64,000 nt of DNA, from NCBI GenBank assembly GCA_019614645.1, contig JABWDB010000007.1, forward strand, positions 6,647,501 to 6,711,500, in the 5' to 3' direction. The stretch is from Stratiolaelaps scimitus (Eukaryota > Arthropoda > Arachnida > Mesostigmata > Laelapidae). Of this stretch, positions 49,473-60,485 are shown one piece after another. The notes beneath the pieces were generated by a model. The model was given only the letters and a program-made list of their open reading frames with translations. It was not told where the DNA came from and did no database searches. A program made the position numbers and the translations under genes. Positions within the stretch are counted from its first letter, which is position 1. Every line of letters starts with the position of its first letter.

Positions 49473-49552
49473 TATCAGCGAGATGACTTGGAAGGCTAAG
49501 TCGCTGACCACGCAACGCCAGAGGCCACAGGTTCGAGTCTCATTGCGTGACA
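49473..49552 (+). repeat. tRNA-like / SINE-like sequence (degenerate)
   Basis: The plus strand carries an A-box-like GGCTAAGTCGCTG and, about 30 bp later, a B-box-like GGTTCGAGTCTC, the spacing of RNA polymerase III internal promoters. The ends (TCAGCGA and TGCGTGA) pair only partly, and the anticodon arm does not fold convincingly. This is therefore a decayed tRNA or the head of a tRNA-derived SINE rather than a working tRNA gene. Confidence 0.42.
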
Positions 49553-49582
49553 TATAAGAGAACTTAAGCATTGTAAAATGGC

Positions 49583-49683
49583 AGTTCCTTTAATCTCCCC
49601 GAAGTAATGACTCCCACAGTCGGTCCCGGGATCGAAATGTATCCCTATTTTTTACAATAAAAAAAAAGAAGTTCCTTTAATCT
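49583..49683 (+). mobile_element. Small poly-A insertion with 14-bp target-site duplication
   Basis: The 14-mer AGTTCCTTTAATCT occurs at 49583-49596 and again at 49670-49683. The 73 bp between ends in ATTTTTTACAATAAAAAAAAA, that is, an AATAAA signal merged with a poly-A tail. This is the signature of LINE-mediated retrotransposition of a short, 5'-truncated RNA. The source RNA is not recognised. Confidence 0.68.
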
Positions 49684-52191
49684 ATGAAGCTTTGTTATGA
49701 TCCTTTTGCTTAGTTTTCGAGTTCGAGAAAATAGCACTCAGTACCGTAGCATCTTAACCTAATACACATCAGCTTAGATCACAGGCGATCAATAGCCAGC
49801 GAAAACAATGACCAAGATAAACAGTTTTCATTTGAGGGGGAGGGAATGTAACGATGGAGCTCTTAATCCAGTTAGTTATTGACATACGTGAGCCAGATCT
49901 CTCTGCATTAGAGATCTCTCCTCTCACAGTCAGTAAAGGCGTCAGAGATGTTCTCCTTTGAATCATAAAATATTGTACCTCATGCAATTTAACACAGCGA
50001 CGTGGATGGTGTTTCAGCTGTCATCATTTCAGCGGGGTACCTATGTCTTCTGAAACCATTTTTCAATTCAGCTCGGATGCACCTATATGTCAGCTCAGCC
50101 GGAAATGTCCAACTTGACTTGAAATCCAGTGTCCGTTGTAGCTGTAAACTGTCCATTATAAAATTGAAAATAATGTCCTTGTACATATTAGATAAACTCC
50201 ACGTATGTGTCCTGCAGGCACAGCTCAGAAGATGGACATAGCCCAAGGTCGTATGTAACTTATGGATCAGTAGGACCACAGCTTCTTCTGAGACCATCGA
50301 ATCGTGTCCATTCTCGGTAGTCCACCGAAACGCCTCACCACCCCGTTGAGCATCGACAATGACGGCTATGTCAACTAGAATCATTCATAATATAGAATAA
50401 TTCGACCGCTCGTTTCATCATTGCTTGCAAACACTTTACAACACAAACACGACATCGTGGCTGAACACAGTAAACACACCCAAGTACCTCCCATAGAGCA
50501 ACAATGACAACGACGATAGCGACCGAAGACACGAGCTACAACTGGCCTCGCGTTGTTTGCTTTATCGACATCCTCCTTTACTTGAAAACACCCCGACGTC
50601 CTTAACAAAGCATTGTTGCCTCGAAAGGCCAAGGCACATCGTTTTTCCGCACATCGTTCCCGTGCGCTAGACTTGAATTCCGCCATTCGTATGCGATCCA
50701 ACAGCAAAGAACTGGCCGCAGCATATCTCAAAGATGTGGTGCAACCTTCTCGCCTTCGTACGCTTGTGAGCACAATTTGGACGCACAATGTCCCGTACAG
50801 ACGCACAAATGACCGCGTAGCCACCCACGTACAGCTGTCTCGCACCCGGGAGGCTGTCATATTTTGAAAGCTGTCAGAGGGATGCCGCTGATGTCGAAGT
50901 GTTGGGTTTGCATAGTTTCATGAATTAGGAGCACTTCGGAGCACTTCTCGTGCGTATGTTGAAGGACGGTAGGGAGTTGGGAAGTTTGTGGAGTATTTGT
51001 CTTATTTGAACATTTCCCAACGGGAGCGAAATCGTTCTGGTATCTCATTTGAACTCGAGGTCCTCAACGGTTATCCCCCGCCCCCCCAAGTCGACTTGAA
51101 CCAAGTGCTACCCCCCACGACTTGCTTTCAGCAAATAATTGTTGCGCGGGCCGACGAACACGAGATGCGCGTTGTTCAAGACGCTGATTCACAATCCCGT
51201 TTGAAGGCTTGACCGCATGTGCCAGCCCTGTAGCGCGACATAGGCACATATGTATATGTGTTCTTGACTCGCTAACCTTGCTCTTGACGAATACCAGATC
51301 CATGATGTTGAAATTACAAATTACTGCTTACGAACAAGCCTCAGCAGACATTTTTCCCGTTTAAGAAAACCCATTTTATGCATGGCAGAGAAGTGAGCTT
51401 TGTAAGTATTATTATCATCATTATTATTGTTATTATCTTTCCGTATTAGTATGTGCTGTGTGTGATAGGGTAATGGCGTTCCAACGAATTTTGGGGTTCT
51501 TGTACTAATACTTGTTGTGTGATATGGGTTGATAAACGGACATGGGTCCTTATCGTCTGCCGGGGTACGGCAATAATAAGGGTGTACATTTTGCCACATA
51601 CATTGATAATGTGGCAAATACCCACATGCATGGTTAGATTAGTCGATTGTTACCAATGTAGTTATCGTGGTAAGTATGTACACTAAACCTCTTGTATTTG
51701 ATGGACATACATACAAAAAAATGTCTAAATATAGACACCTATATGAACGTCCCATTTAAGCCACATAAGAAAAAGAGAGCAAGAAATAGTACTGTGAATT
51801 GGTCTGAAATATTTTATCCGATATGTATCACGGCGAAGAGAGTCTTGGTTTGTCACGGTGCTACTTTGCACATATTGCTCGATACTCAATCATTGTCGTA
51901 GCAGAATAGAAAATCTCTAACTTTGGGTTTAACCCGGAGCGAATTTAACCGAATTAAATTCCTCAACTGGAGTCTCGCTTCTTTTGATAGAGACGCACCC
52001 GTGCGAACGACCCTACCGGCGGAGGTGCAATATATATTTTTAGCTTGCCATCCTTGCACAACACGAGTCTGACGTACGTGTCCTAACTACGTTGTCTCAT
52101 CGGCAACATCAGGGGCGTCCTTATACCTCCTTGTGAGTACAATCAAACACGACATGAATAAAGTACGTTTGTGTAGAAGTCAAATCCTTGG

Positions 52192-52215
52192 CTCTCTCTC
52201 TCTCTCTCTCTCTCT
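52192..52215. repeat. (CT)n microsatellite
   Basis: A pure CT run of about 24 bp at the edge of the GC-rich block. Confidence 0.88.
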
Positions 52216-52803
52216 GCCATTTTAGTCAAATCTCGGCCTTCAGAAAAACGCAGTAGATGGAGGCAACAACGGCGCCGCTCCCGTCTGTCTCCCTTCGCGG
52301 CCTTTCCTGCCGATGAATCCGATATAAATTGTCGGAGTGACGAAATGAACACGGTCAACATCAGCGGACGTGTGCGTCTCCTGCGATAGTACAGTAGGAC
52401 CCGACTGTGTGCCTGTCTAGCACCAACGAAATCGGACCAGAGTAGTCCATAGCGAGCAGAAGCCGCCGACAGACAATGCCGCAAATGAAAAGCATGTTTG
52501 ACATGTTTATCGTTAGTCAAAGCGGAGCCCGTTTGTGAGTATATATGCGCTCGTCGTCTCTACCAGAACCCCGGTGGAGCACTCTTACCGAACGATGTCC
52601 TAGGGAAGGGAACGATAGGCCGGGCGCGAACAAGCATGATTCAGGCCCTTGCTGGCTGTCCGATTGCCAAACAGCCAGAATTGCCAGTGAGAAGGAAGGC
52701 GACATGGGGCAAGGGAGATGTGGAAGGTCATCTCCTCGTCGTCCTTCTTGCGTTCGTTCTCGTCGTCTATTGCGCTGTATAAGTAAACAAGTGACTGAGA
52801 ACA

Positions 52804-53706
52804 TTGGGGGAGGGCATGGGTCGTGGCACGGAACAAGACTGGCCGGAGTTTAGGCGAAGACGTCGAAGTCCATGGAGTCGTGAGTCGAGAGATCTTCGCT
52901 TTGGATACAGAGTCGGAAGAAGGGCTGGAGAGCACGAAGACGAAAGAAATGCTGGATTCAGCTGGCTCAGGCTGGTTGGGCCTGCCACTGGTCGACGCTT
53001 GACGCTTCGTCCTCAAGTCTGCCGCCGGCCGTCAGTGGCCCTCGCTGGTGCCCTGGTGGCTGAGGCGACGCGCTCACGGGGCCAGCAGAGTCATGACAAG
53101 GGGGGGATTTCGGGCCTTTCCCAATGCCCCAAAAGATTCGCGTGCTATTGCTGCACGTCAACATTGGCTCGAATCCAAGAGGAAGTGAGTGAAACGAACC
53201 CCTCGTCTCCACCAGGGATGCGTGGTCGCTCACTGCCCTGCACCACTTTGAAGGGGAACGAAGCTCAGCAACAGAGAGAAGGCTGCCTCGTTGGAAGGCG
53301 ACTGGACCCGCTACTCAATCTCTATCTTGCTGTCGCTCTCTCAGGGAAAAGAGACATAGATAGACGAATCCGACGGAAGGGGAGAACCGGGGGAGATCCA
53401 GTGATGGTCGACGAGTTGGTTAAAGATTCGCCCAGCAGCGTCTGCTGCCGTACCCGCTGCCTGTACCTCGCAGTTGTTAGCTGCCTCACGGACTGGCAGC
53501 AGGCAAGCAGGCAGCCTGGGTGGGTGACTCCCTCGCCTTTAAATTGCCGGACCGAGTCAAAAGCGCTCCTGCGATGGCAGAGCTTCGGTCCCTGCTGCCG
53601 AGCCGTTCGTCAGACTTGCTCTGTTGTCTTAGCTACAAAAGCTGTTCGTTTTGCTTTTAGATTGATACTGAGGGGAGCTCCCTCCCTCAGCTGCTGGCAT
53701 AAGTGA
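52804..53706 (+). other. 300-codon open frame in GC-rich intron block (unassigned)
   Basis: This is the longest open frame of the window. It starts with ATG, antisense to the CUB/lectin gene inside its 4.8-kb intron. The product is rich in Arg, Ser, Gly and Cys with no hydrophobic core pattern, domain or repeat that I recognise. Minus-strand frames overlap it (52600-53016, 52967-53233), as expected where G+C is high and stops are rare. I do not call it a gene, but its length deserves a check. Confidence 0.25.
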
Positions 53707-54196
53707 ATGATTAAATCTCCTTAGGGGGGGCATTGACAGTATGATACACATGGAATTTGGTTTCACTATTCGGCCGGGAGTTCGTGGTGAGTGCTCCTGC
53801 ACTCCACAAACAAGTGCATCTGCCATCAAAGGAATTTTTTGTGTTGTTGTCGAAACTGAGATCAATCAAGCTCCTCTTGACCAGCCTTAAGAGTTATAAT
53901 TGATATACATATCGTCCGCTGTTCAAGGCTTGTTTACTGCTCCCAGAAACTCCCAGAACATGGTTAGGACAGACAAAAAGCAAACATTCCCTCATCTATA
54001 ACTCCCTTGTATTGTACGTAAGCGTCGCAATTACATCTCGCGCGTAAACAAACAGTTGGTGCCGAGTTGCACTTGTTGTATCTTACGATACGCCAAACTT
54101 CTCAACGAAGAAAGGCATACTTTTTTGTAGGATTTTAATATTATATTGCTTGGCCTAAGAAAATAAGCAAACAAGGTCTCTCCACAGTAAGCTTAC

Positions 54197-54261
54197 CAGA
54201 TCTGACTTGTACGCTGACCTCCTCCACTGCTAACGTATTCCAGTTGAGAGAGTAGACCACC
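54197..54261 (-). CDS. CUB/lectin gene, first recognised exon
   Basis: This 65-bp exon encodes residues 1-21 of the model. It is flanked by a good acceptor (pyrimidine-rich, ending TTTCAG) and a GTAAGC donor. It begins with one base completing an upstream codon and ends in phase 1; the last G plus GT of the next exon gives a glycine codon. The other compatible frame hits a stop in the next exon, so the frame is forced. The peptide includes YSLNWNTLAVEEVSVQVR, a beta-rich stretch just before the first cysteine of the CUB-like region. It is not the translation start: a 5' exon ending in phase 2 must exist upstream. It was identified from splice sites and frame continuity, because it is too short to stand out as an ORF. 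Confidence 0.72.
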
Positions 54262-55016
54262 CTGAAATAGCAGACAACCATTCAAATATTCGTCAGTATA
54301 TTGTACCGAAGTAATGCTCATAGAAGTGATTCAACTTACACAACGCAAACTATCCATAGAGTGGAGTCGACATCGCAGTGGTTTCCGGACGAAGGAACCA
54401 AGAATTGTGTTCATAAAAATTCAATTCCTTTATCCTCATAAAAGGGATAATAATTCCTTTATCCTCCTCTGCATTTATGCAGATAACGCAATCCGACAGT
54501 GTTATGCATAGCGCTGTACTAAACTGATAGATTGTGTTAACTGACAAAGAACAATCCCGTTTTTGTACGACGATTTAGAGACTTCGCATCCGAAGTTCAT
54601 CGGCGAAGAAGGCATCGGCATCCTGCTACCTTGCATAGTGGCCAGCTCTAGCTACGCCGCGAACGTCGAAGTCCGACGTCCATACGGTTATCTTTCTCTC
54701 AACCGTATCCAACTGCTCTATCTTTTCAATAGGGTGACAATGAGAAGATCTGGACAGAATTTCGCCCAATAGTTAGTCTCTACGAACCAAGTTTTGCCCT
54801 ATTATTTCGTTGGAGGATTATGTTATTATCAACGTTTGATGGGTGATCGCGTGTTGCTTTCGTGGCGCGACCATGTTAGGCATGAGAAGTTCGACACTTG
54901 GCATGAGTCTTTCTCGCGAGAGACTCACTTTTCAAATCACATTTCAACAATTGCAACCCGACTCGTCTACGCCTGTGGGTTAATATAACGTTGACGTCGG
55001 AGAATCAATGCACAAT

Positions 55017-55062
55017 CACACACACACACACACAGAGACGTGTATATATATATATATATATT
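55017..55062. repeat. (CA)n followed by (TA)n
   Basis: Nine CA units, a short GAGACGTG spacer and about ten TA units. Confidence 0.9.
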
Positions 55063-55333
55063 ATAACAAACATAATTTTGCTGTTCTATCACAAAGATAC
55101 ATACTATCATACATACGCCTTAGTATTATACATAATTGCTGAGCAGTGCAATGTAACAGCTAGTCGTCCAAAGGGTTTCCCGCCATCTACAGCTATGGGA
55201 TAGTGTGCAAGTTGGCACGGGAAAAACACGTCCACATGTACCAAGTCTTATTCGAAAATGTAGTAACTTTTGTGACCTTCAAGAGCACTATTATGTCGCC
55301 CTGTATACTGGCTGAGTTAGCTTCTTCACAAAA

Positions 55334-55379
55334 CCGTTAAAGGAACAATAAGGCAGTCCCGTTAAAGGAACAATAAGGC
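55334..55379. repeat. Direct repeat of 21 bp, period 25
   Basis: CCGTTAAAGGAACAATAAGG plus C occurs at 55334-55354 and again at 55359-55379, separated by AGTC. Confidence 0.88.
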
Positions 55380-56165
55380 TAACTACTACTGAGGTGCGGT
55401 GGCTGCACCCGAAGCAAAGGAGGCTTCACAAAGGTAAAGCAGCACGCGAACGACCACTTTCGACATCTCTAAAGTGACTCTAAGCCACCTCTAATTTGTA
55501 TGCGTGATCTGTGCGAAAAACGTGCAGGGCTACCTCGAATGAGTCAGGTCACATATAGTTGTTAGCTAGCCGCCTCCCAGCAACGTTTTCGCCTGGTTTT
55601 AAGCGAGCGTCCTCTATCTGCGCGTCCTCATGCAGGCAAGTTGAGCAGTAGTAACTGACCGTTTCTAAATATTAGTCAAGCGTCTTGATAAAGGTAGTCA
55701 TGAGTCCACACGGTATTACATCACTATCAACACGATGTAGTGTTGCCTATCTAATATTTAAGATGAAACATAGCTGCGCTATCCTTAAGCACTGCTTTTC
55801 TGACGTGCTTTCACTGCTCTCGAGGTTTTATAGCGCACACAACCTTAAGTATTTAGTGGGGAGATGAGGTAATCGTCGCAACCCCTCGTGCGTTTTAGGC
55901 TCCCGAAGCCCTCCGAGGCCACGCAGTCGCAGACGCAGTATAGGCATACCGTGGCGCGAAAGGCGAAAATCCCGAGGAAGCAGGCGGTTGTACAAGCGGG
56001 GACATCCGTATGTGTAGAGACTGCAGCATGGCAATCCGCATAATCGGTACTTGTTTGTACTCGTGTGGAACGCACAGTGCTCTTGCAGCGTCGTCTCCTG
56101 CTCTTCCTCGAAGTATCTATCTATAATGCAACTTGGTCTTCGTGTTGTGTGTTGCACTGATTGTC

Positions 56166-56190
56166 GTGTGTGTGTGTGTGTGTGTGTGTG
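56166..56190. repeat. (GT)n microsatellite
   Basis: A pure GT run of about 25 bp, followed 30 bp later by a CT-rich run. Confidence 0.9.
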
Positions 56191-56749
56191 CCTCGTGGTT
56201 CAGTGCTCCTATCGAACAGTCCTTCTCTCTCTGTCTCTCTCTCACCGATATATCTATCAGTAGGCGTATTCCCAAACGACTGGTTGGGGAAAAGTCTCTA
56301 TTGCTTGTTGGTTGTGGGATCCGTCGCGGATATTGGCGTCGCATGCTGATCGCGGCGGCTGTGAGGGCGCATTACCGGTGAGTAGGTAGAAAACACGGAT
56401 TATTGCTGATTATTACGATAGATTACAATTATTTATACACGGCCACATGCGATGTGTGGTTATCGTGTACTTCGCCCCACCCCCCCCCGCTCTCTCGTGT
56501 TCTCCGTCTGCTGCTATTTTCGTATGCACGCGCATTGCCACGTCCAAACACACTCACCGGGAAACATGCGTTGGTGCTCACTTTAGCAGCAGCAGCTCGT
56601 CTCCTAATTGCTACACTCCGTTAGAGGCGCTACAGGGTGCGTAGAGAAATGCGATATATAGAAAAATATCGATATTTGCATAGGCATAAAGCGATTGTTA
56701 TGCCGTGTTAACAGTTGATGTTGTGGACGTATTCGATTCTCAGTATAAC

Positions 56750-57540
56750 CTACTTTGGTGTTAACAGTGGCTTTCTGTCGAAGGCCTCAGCAGCGGCGGA
56801 GATTATACGGCCCGGTGTTTTCGCCAACTCTTTCGTAATACCGGCCTTCAGAGGTTCCAACATGTTGTATTTACTGCAGGACGCCCTTGGCTGTCTAAAT
56901 ACGTCAGATAGAGAAATCTACGGAACAGAGGTCGTGCGCGCATTTTTGCTTTGTGGGTAGACGCTGAAACGTGTTGAAAAGTCCACGGAAGGTTCCCGAG
57001 ATCAACGTATGCCCAGCGCTTCAGGTAATTCTCCAAAACCAATTGGTGGAAAAGAGCGCCATTGATTTTTATGCTCTGCGGGACAAACACGACGGCACCT
57101 CGCTCTGAAGCAGCTCTTCCGGCCCAAACCATCACTGAGGCCGGCCCATGAGTCCGGGAGACTCTTAATTGTGCCAAATTACCACCGTGGCATCCATCTA
57201 GCCACCCAGGATCGTTTTGTTTGTTGACCGTAAATGTTCGATCGTAAATGTCATCACGTCACTGAACACGAGGTTAGGCAGTTCGCTACCATTCCGCCGC
57301 TTATAGAGAAGCTTCGTTCCGTACTTGATTTTCTCTCTCGTTGTAACATCATGAAACCCATGCTCCTTGTACCCGTTTCTGTATAGGACACGATGCAACA
57401 TCACTCGATCACTGTCCTCTGAGATGTTCATGCCTTTTTCTAATTTTCTCTCACCTTTTTCACCTTGCCTGAGTAGGTTGCAGTCCGTTTTACGGAACGG
57501 CCATAGCAATGCTGCCTGTCTCCTTAGATCTCTCCACAGT
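56750..57540 (-). mobile_element. Dead mariner-family transposase copy
   Basis: Minus-strand pieces in three frames follow the order of a mariner (DD34D) transposase. 57198-57509 ends with GSELPNLVFSDVMTFTIEH, holding the first catalytic Asp (FSD). 56848-57177 has GPASVMVWAGRAAS, FVPQSIKINGALFHQLVLEN and PWTFQHVSASTHKAK, where the second catalytic Asp (usually in QQD) is Val. A C-terminal piece follows down to about 56750 (EPLKAGITKELAKTPGRII, then AAAEAFDR). The third catalytic region (usually SPDLNPLD) is scrambled. A stop near 57198 and at least two frameshifts confirm decay. Terminal inverted repeats were not found by eye. Confidence 0.88.
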
Positions 57541-60463
57541 CAGACACACCCTCACCTATTCACTCTGAGATGTTTCAGATCTTTCTCTATCGGATTTGTC
57601 TGCTTACTAGCCTAATGGAGAGCTACAACGCTATTCCTGTTATATAGAGGAAGCAATAATATCATGCTTCCAGCTTCTATCGGCACCCAGCCTCTACCGG
57701 AAACATACTTCACGGCATTCAACATCCAGCTATTTCGATCGAATGTCATGATCCCCTAAGACTAACTGCTCTTCATTTACCGCGATTCGTCGTGTGATTT
57801 AAAGCTGTTCAAATGCGGCTGCTATTTGAAACGTGCATCATCTCGGTCTACGCATCCTGTGGTATCGCCTCTTCTCGGACGACACATATATTATGCACAT
57901 AAATGACATTGTCTGGGTCGTCTCCCACCTGCTTAATACCATCGCCACAGCAGCTATACACAGCTATGCGTCGGACATAACAGATCTAAGCGTAGCACTC
58001 GACGCCAACGATTCTAACAGCAACTCAGCAGGTGTTGATTCCCGTCAGAAAACATCTTGCAGTAAGTTCGGTGGTTGATTGCTCTGTGCCGTGCGAACTT
58101 GCGTCAGTGGGGGCCCTCTAGTGCCATAGATAGACAAGCGCAATGGGAACTCGACAGGGTGCGCATCGCTTCGAGGTTGTTTCACAAGAGCACTCTTAGA
58201 AGGCTGGAAACGTCCAGTCAGTCATTTTTGTAACATGAACATGATGTTTTTGAGGTAAGTGGTAGTTTCGTCATTGTGGACATTGTCTGCGTGAATGTGT
58301 ATGGTCCGGCCAGGCGTGACAGCAAGAATAATGGAAATATAATAGTTCAGGCCGTTTGTCGAGGGTTCGAGGATACAACATCTACGAAATCGTATCTCAT
58401 GACACATGTGTAAGTAGACGGGTACACTTGTGTTTCCACCCGATAGCCATGTCAATGTATTCATTGTACGACCCCCACCTTGCTTAATATAATATCGTGT
58501 AATAATATTTAGTCAAATCAACCAATATTGAGTCATGGGCAACTTTAATTTCTCCTTGGTTATGTTGTTGGGAGTTGATCAAGGCCAGAATATTCCGCTT
58601 GAGTCCAATATCGCGCACCCGTTACACAGACGTAAACAGCAACATTGGGGTCGAGCTCTGCTCCAGCATCATATTTAAGGGAACATCCTGCGTTCCCTGT
58701 GTTTGTCCCGCTTCTCCCATTCCCCATAACTTGTATAGCTAGCTAAGACGTTTTTTTTTTATTGTTGCTGTTGTCGTACTGTCAAATCTCCATATTTCAA
58801 CACGCCATCGATGAGCTATGACATGACTTCGTCTAGTCATCAGATATCGCATACGTACACAGACTCACAGAGACATACTGTCACATTGACCGAGACAGAT
58901 ACACACCCATGTAGCAACTTCATACACCCACACTCGATATAGGCCACTCGGCCAGCAATGAGCCGCGACGCCGCAGCCACCACCGCCCTCGACGTATATG
59001 GTACGGCGACAGTCGATTCGAACGATGCTCTCGGCGGCGCCAACCGTGTCAGCGGCAGCATGGAAACGCGTTAGCCTTCGTGCTATCGCCGGCGGCATGA
59101 CTACCCAATCCTTTTCTATGGATCGTTACCCGTATTCCGTCAGAAAGCGTCAGCCGAAGGGCGAAGAGGCGAACCCAAGCCAACCCGCAACACGGGGTAC
59201 GATGTGTTGCTTGCTTGAGTGGAACCCCGACATGGTTTGTAATGTGAAAAAAAAGCGCGCCACGAACAGCGCCCACCGAAAGTTCTATGTACATAAGCCA
59301 TATACACCGTGTGCTAACCGACACGAACAGCAGAAATACACAGAGCGAGGACTAGTCACCAGCGAAGCGAAGACGGCTGACGTGCATCGGTCGACGAGCG
59401 TTGTCAAAAGCGAGCAAATTGTTGTAACCACCCTGCCTGCCCCCCTCCTCGCCTCGACCCAGGCCGGCGTTCCGAAGCGTGCACTACAACGTGATCGGTG
59501 ATACCGCTGTAGGGTAAATACGGTATCGATGTCTTGAGATACTTGACACTCTACAGTTGGCGTTTTTGCTCAGGCTGAGCGTAGGCTAGCGGTCAGACCG
59601 AGTCGAATCGCGACTGCGTGTCGTATGGACACAACGAAGAACTCCAAGTGACCTCATGGCATATATTATCTGTGTTCGTATAGAGTGATAGCATCGATCG
59701 AGAGGTGCAAGAGATGTGGAAGGAATGACCTATCGCAAGCTATTCACAAGTTTGTGATCCCTTCATATATAAACTAATAATAATAATAATAATTGACTGT
59801 TTGTCATCGCTCGCACGGGCTGTACGGTTGACGCGCGCACCGAGAGTTGACGTGTGATCCGTCACATGATAGTCACATTTCGTTTAACCACTTCAGGATG
59901 GTTCCACGAAGACCTTGCTCGGGAGTCCCGGAGAGAATGCAGTACGCGGTGACGGGCAGGACAGCAAACACGAGCAAGCTTCTTCGTCTATTCCGGAGAG
60001 CACATGTAATGACGGCCTTTGTTCCGGGGCGAATTGGCAATAAATGAGGAAAGCACTGATGAATGAACAGGTGAACGCACGAGAGATGGAGCAAGCCTGA
60101 GTCCGGCCAATTCGACAATTCATCCGTGCCGGAGCCGCTGTGGCTGCTGTGTGCGGTTTCGAATTGCGCGGTCGAAGAGTTCACGTCTCTAGTAGTAGCT
60201 AGTATATTATAGGAGCCTGGCGGCTATACGAGTCCCCTTCCGGGTCTGCTCTCAGGCAGGAGAGCGTGGGACAGCGTTTGGCTTCAGTTTGGCTCTTCTC
60301 CCTGTGGTTTATCCGAACCCTCGCGACCTCTGGTATCACGCTCTGTTTCCGGATACACCAGCAAATGGAGCTGATGAGAAACGTCGTCACATGGTAGTAA
60401 ATAGTACACTCTTCTCGGAGCAGTTGTTTCGATCAGATACGGATTGTCTATATGAAACGGGTT

Positions 60464-60485
60464 AATATATATATATATATATATT
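60464..60485. repeat. (TA)n microsatellite
   Basis: A TA run of about 22 bp. Confidence 0.9.

Larger units (their letters stand above)
49351..54196 (-). other. Intron (4.8 kb) of the CUB/lectin gene
   Basis: Contains a tRNA-like/SINE-like piece (about 49473-49552), a small poly-A insertion (49597-49669), a (CT)n at 52192-52215 and a GC-rich block at 52.3-53.7 kb that carries a 300-codon plus frame. Minus frames at 49989-50384 and 50381-50860 (131 and 159 codons) are unrecognised. Confidence 0.55.
5491..54261 (-). other. Partial gene: CUB / C-type lectin domain protein (10 internal exons)
   Basis: Locus entry for a split gene read on the minus strand. Ten exons, each with an AG acceptor and GT donor, join without any frame conflict: 54197-54261, 49226-49350, 38755-38928, 38048-38304, 33112-33196, 32538-32814, 14225-14366, 13564-13674, 9298-9420, 5491-5591. 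The conceptual product is about 486 residues: a divergent CUB-like region (about 23-206), a typical CUB domain (207 to about 328), a cysteine-containing linker (329-408) and a partial C-type lectin fold (409-486). Three N-glycosylation sequons (NST, NKT, NDT) fit an extracellular protein. CUB and C-type lectin modules act in extracellular protein and glycan recognition; the ligand cannot be read here. Introns are 4846, 10297, 450, 4851, 297, 18171, 550, 4143 and 3706 bp. Signal peptide, lectin C-terminus and any membrane anchor are not in the recognised exons. I do not recognise a named orthologue. Additional or alternative exons inside the long introns are possible. Confidence 0.82.
54262..56749. 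other. Upstream of the first recognised exon; no gene assigned
   Basis: Contains (CA)n at 55017-55034, (TA)n at 55042-55062, a 25-bp-period direct repeat at 55334-55379, (GT)n at 56166-56190 and (CT)n at 56223-56243. All minus frames are open around 55.86-56.06 kb, but no splice pair supports an exon. Confidence 0.45.

Noticed and set aside
54337..54450. Possible exon just upstream of 54261 with a GTAAGT donor
   Set aside because: No AG acceptor lies between the in-frame stop and the donor in the phase required.
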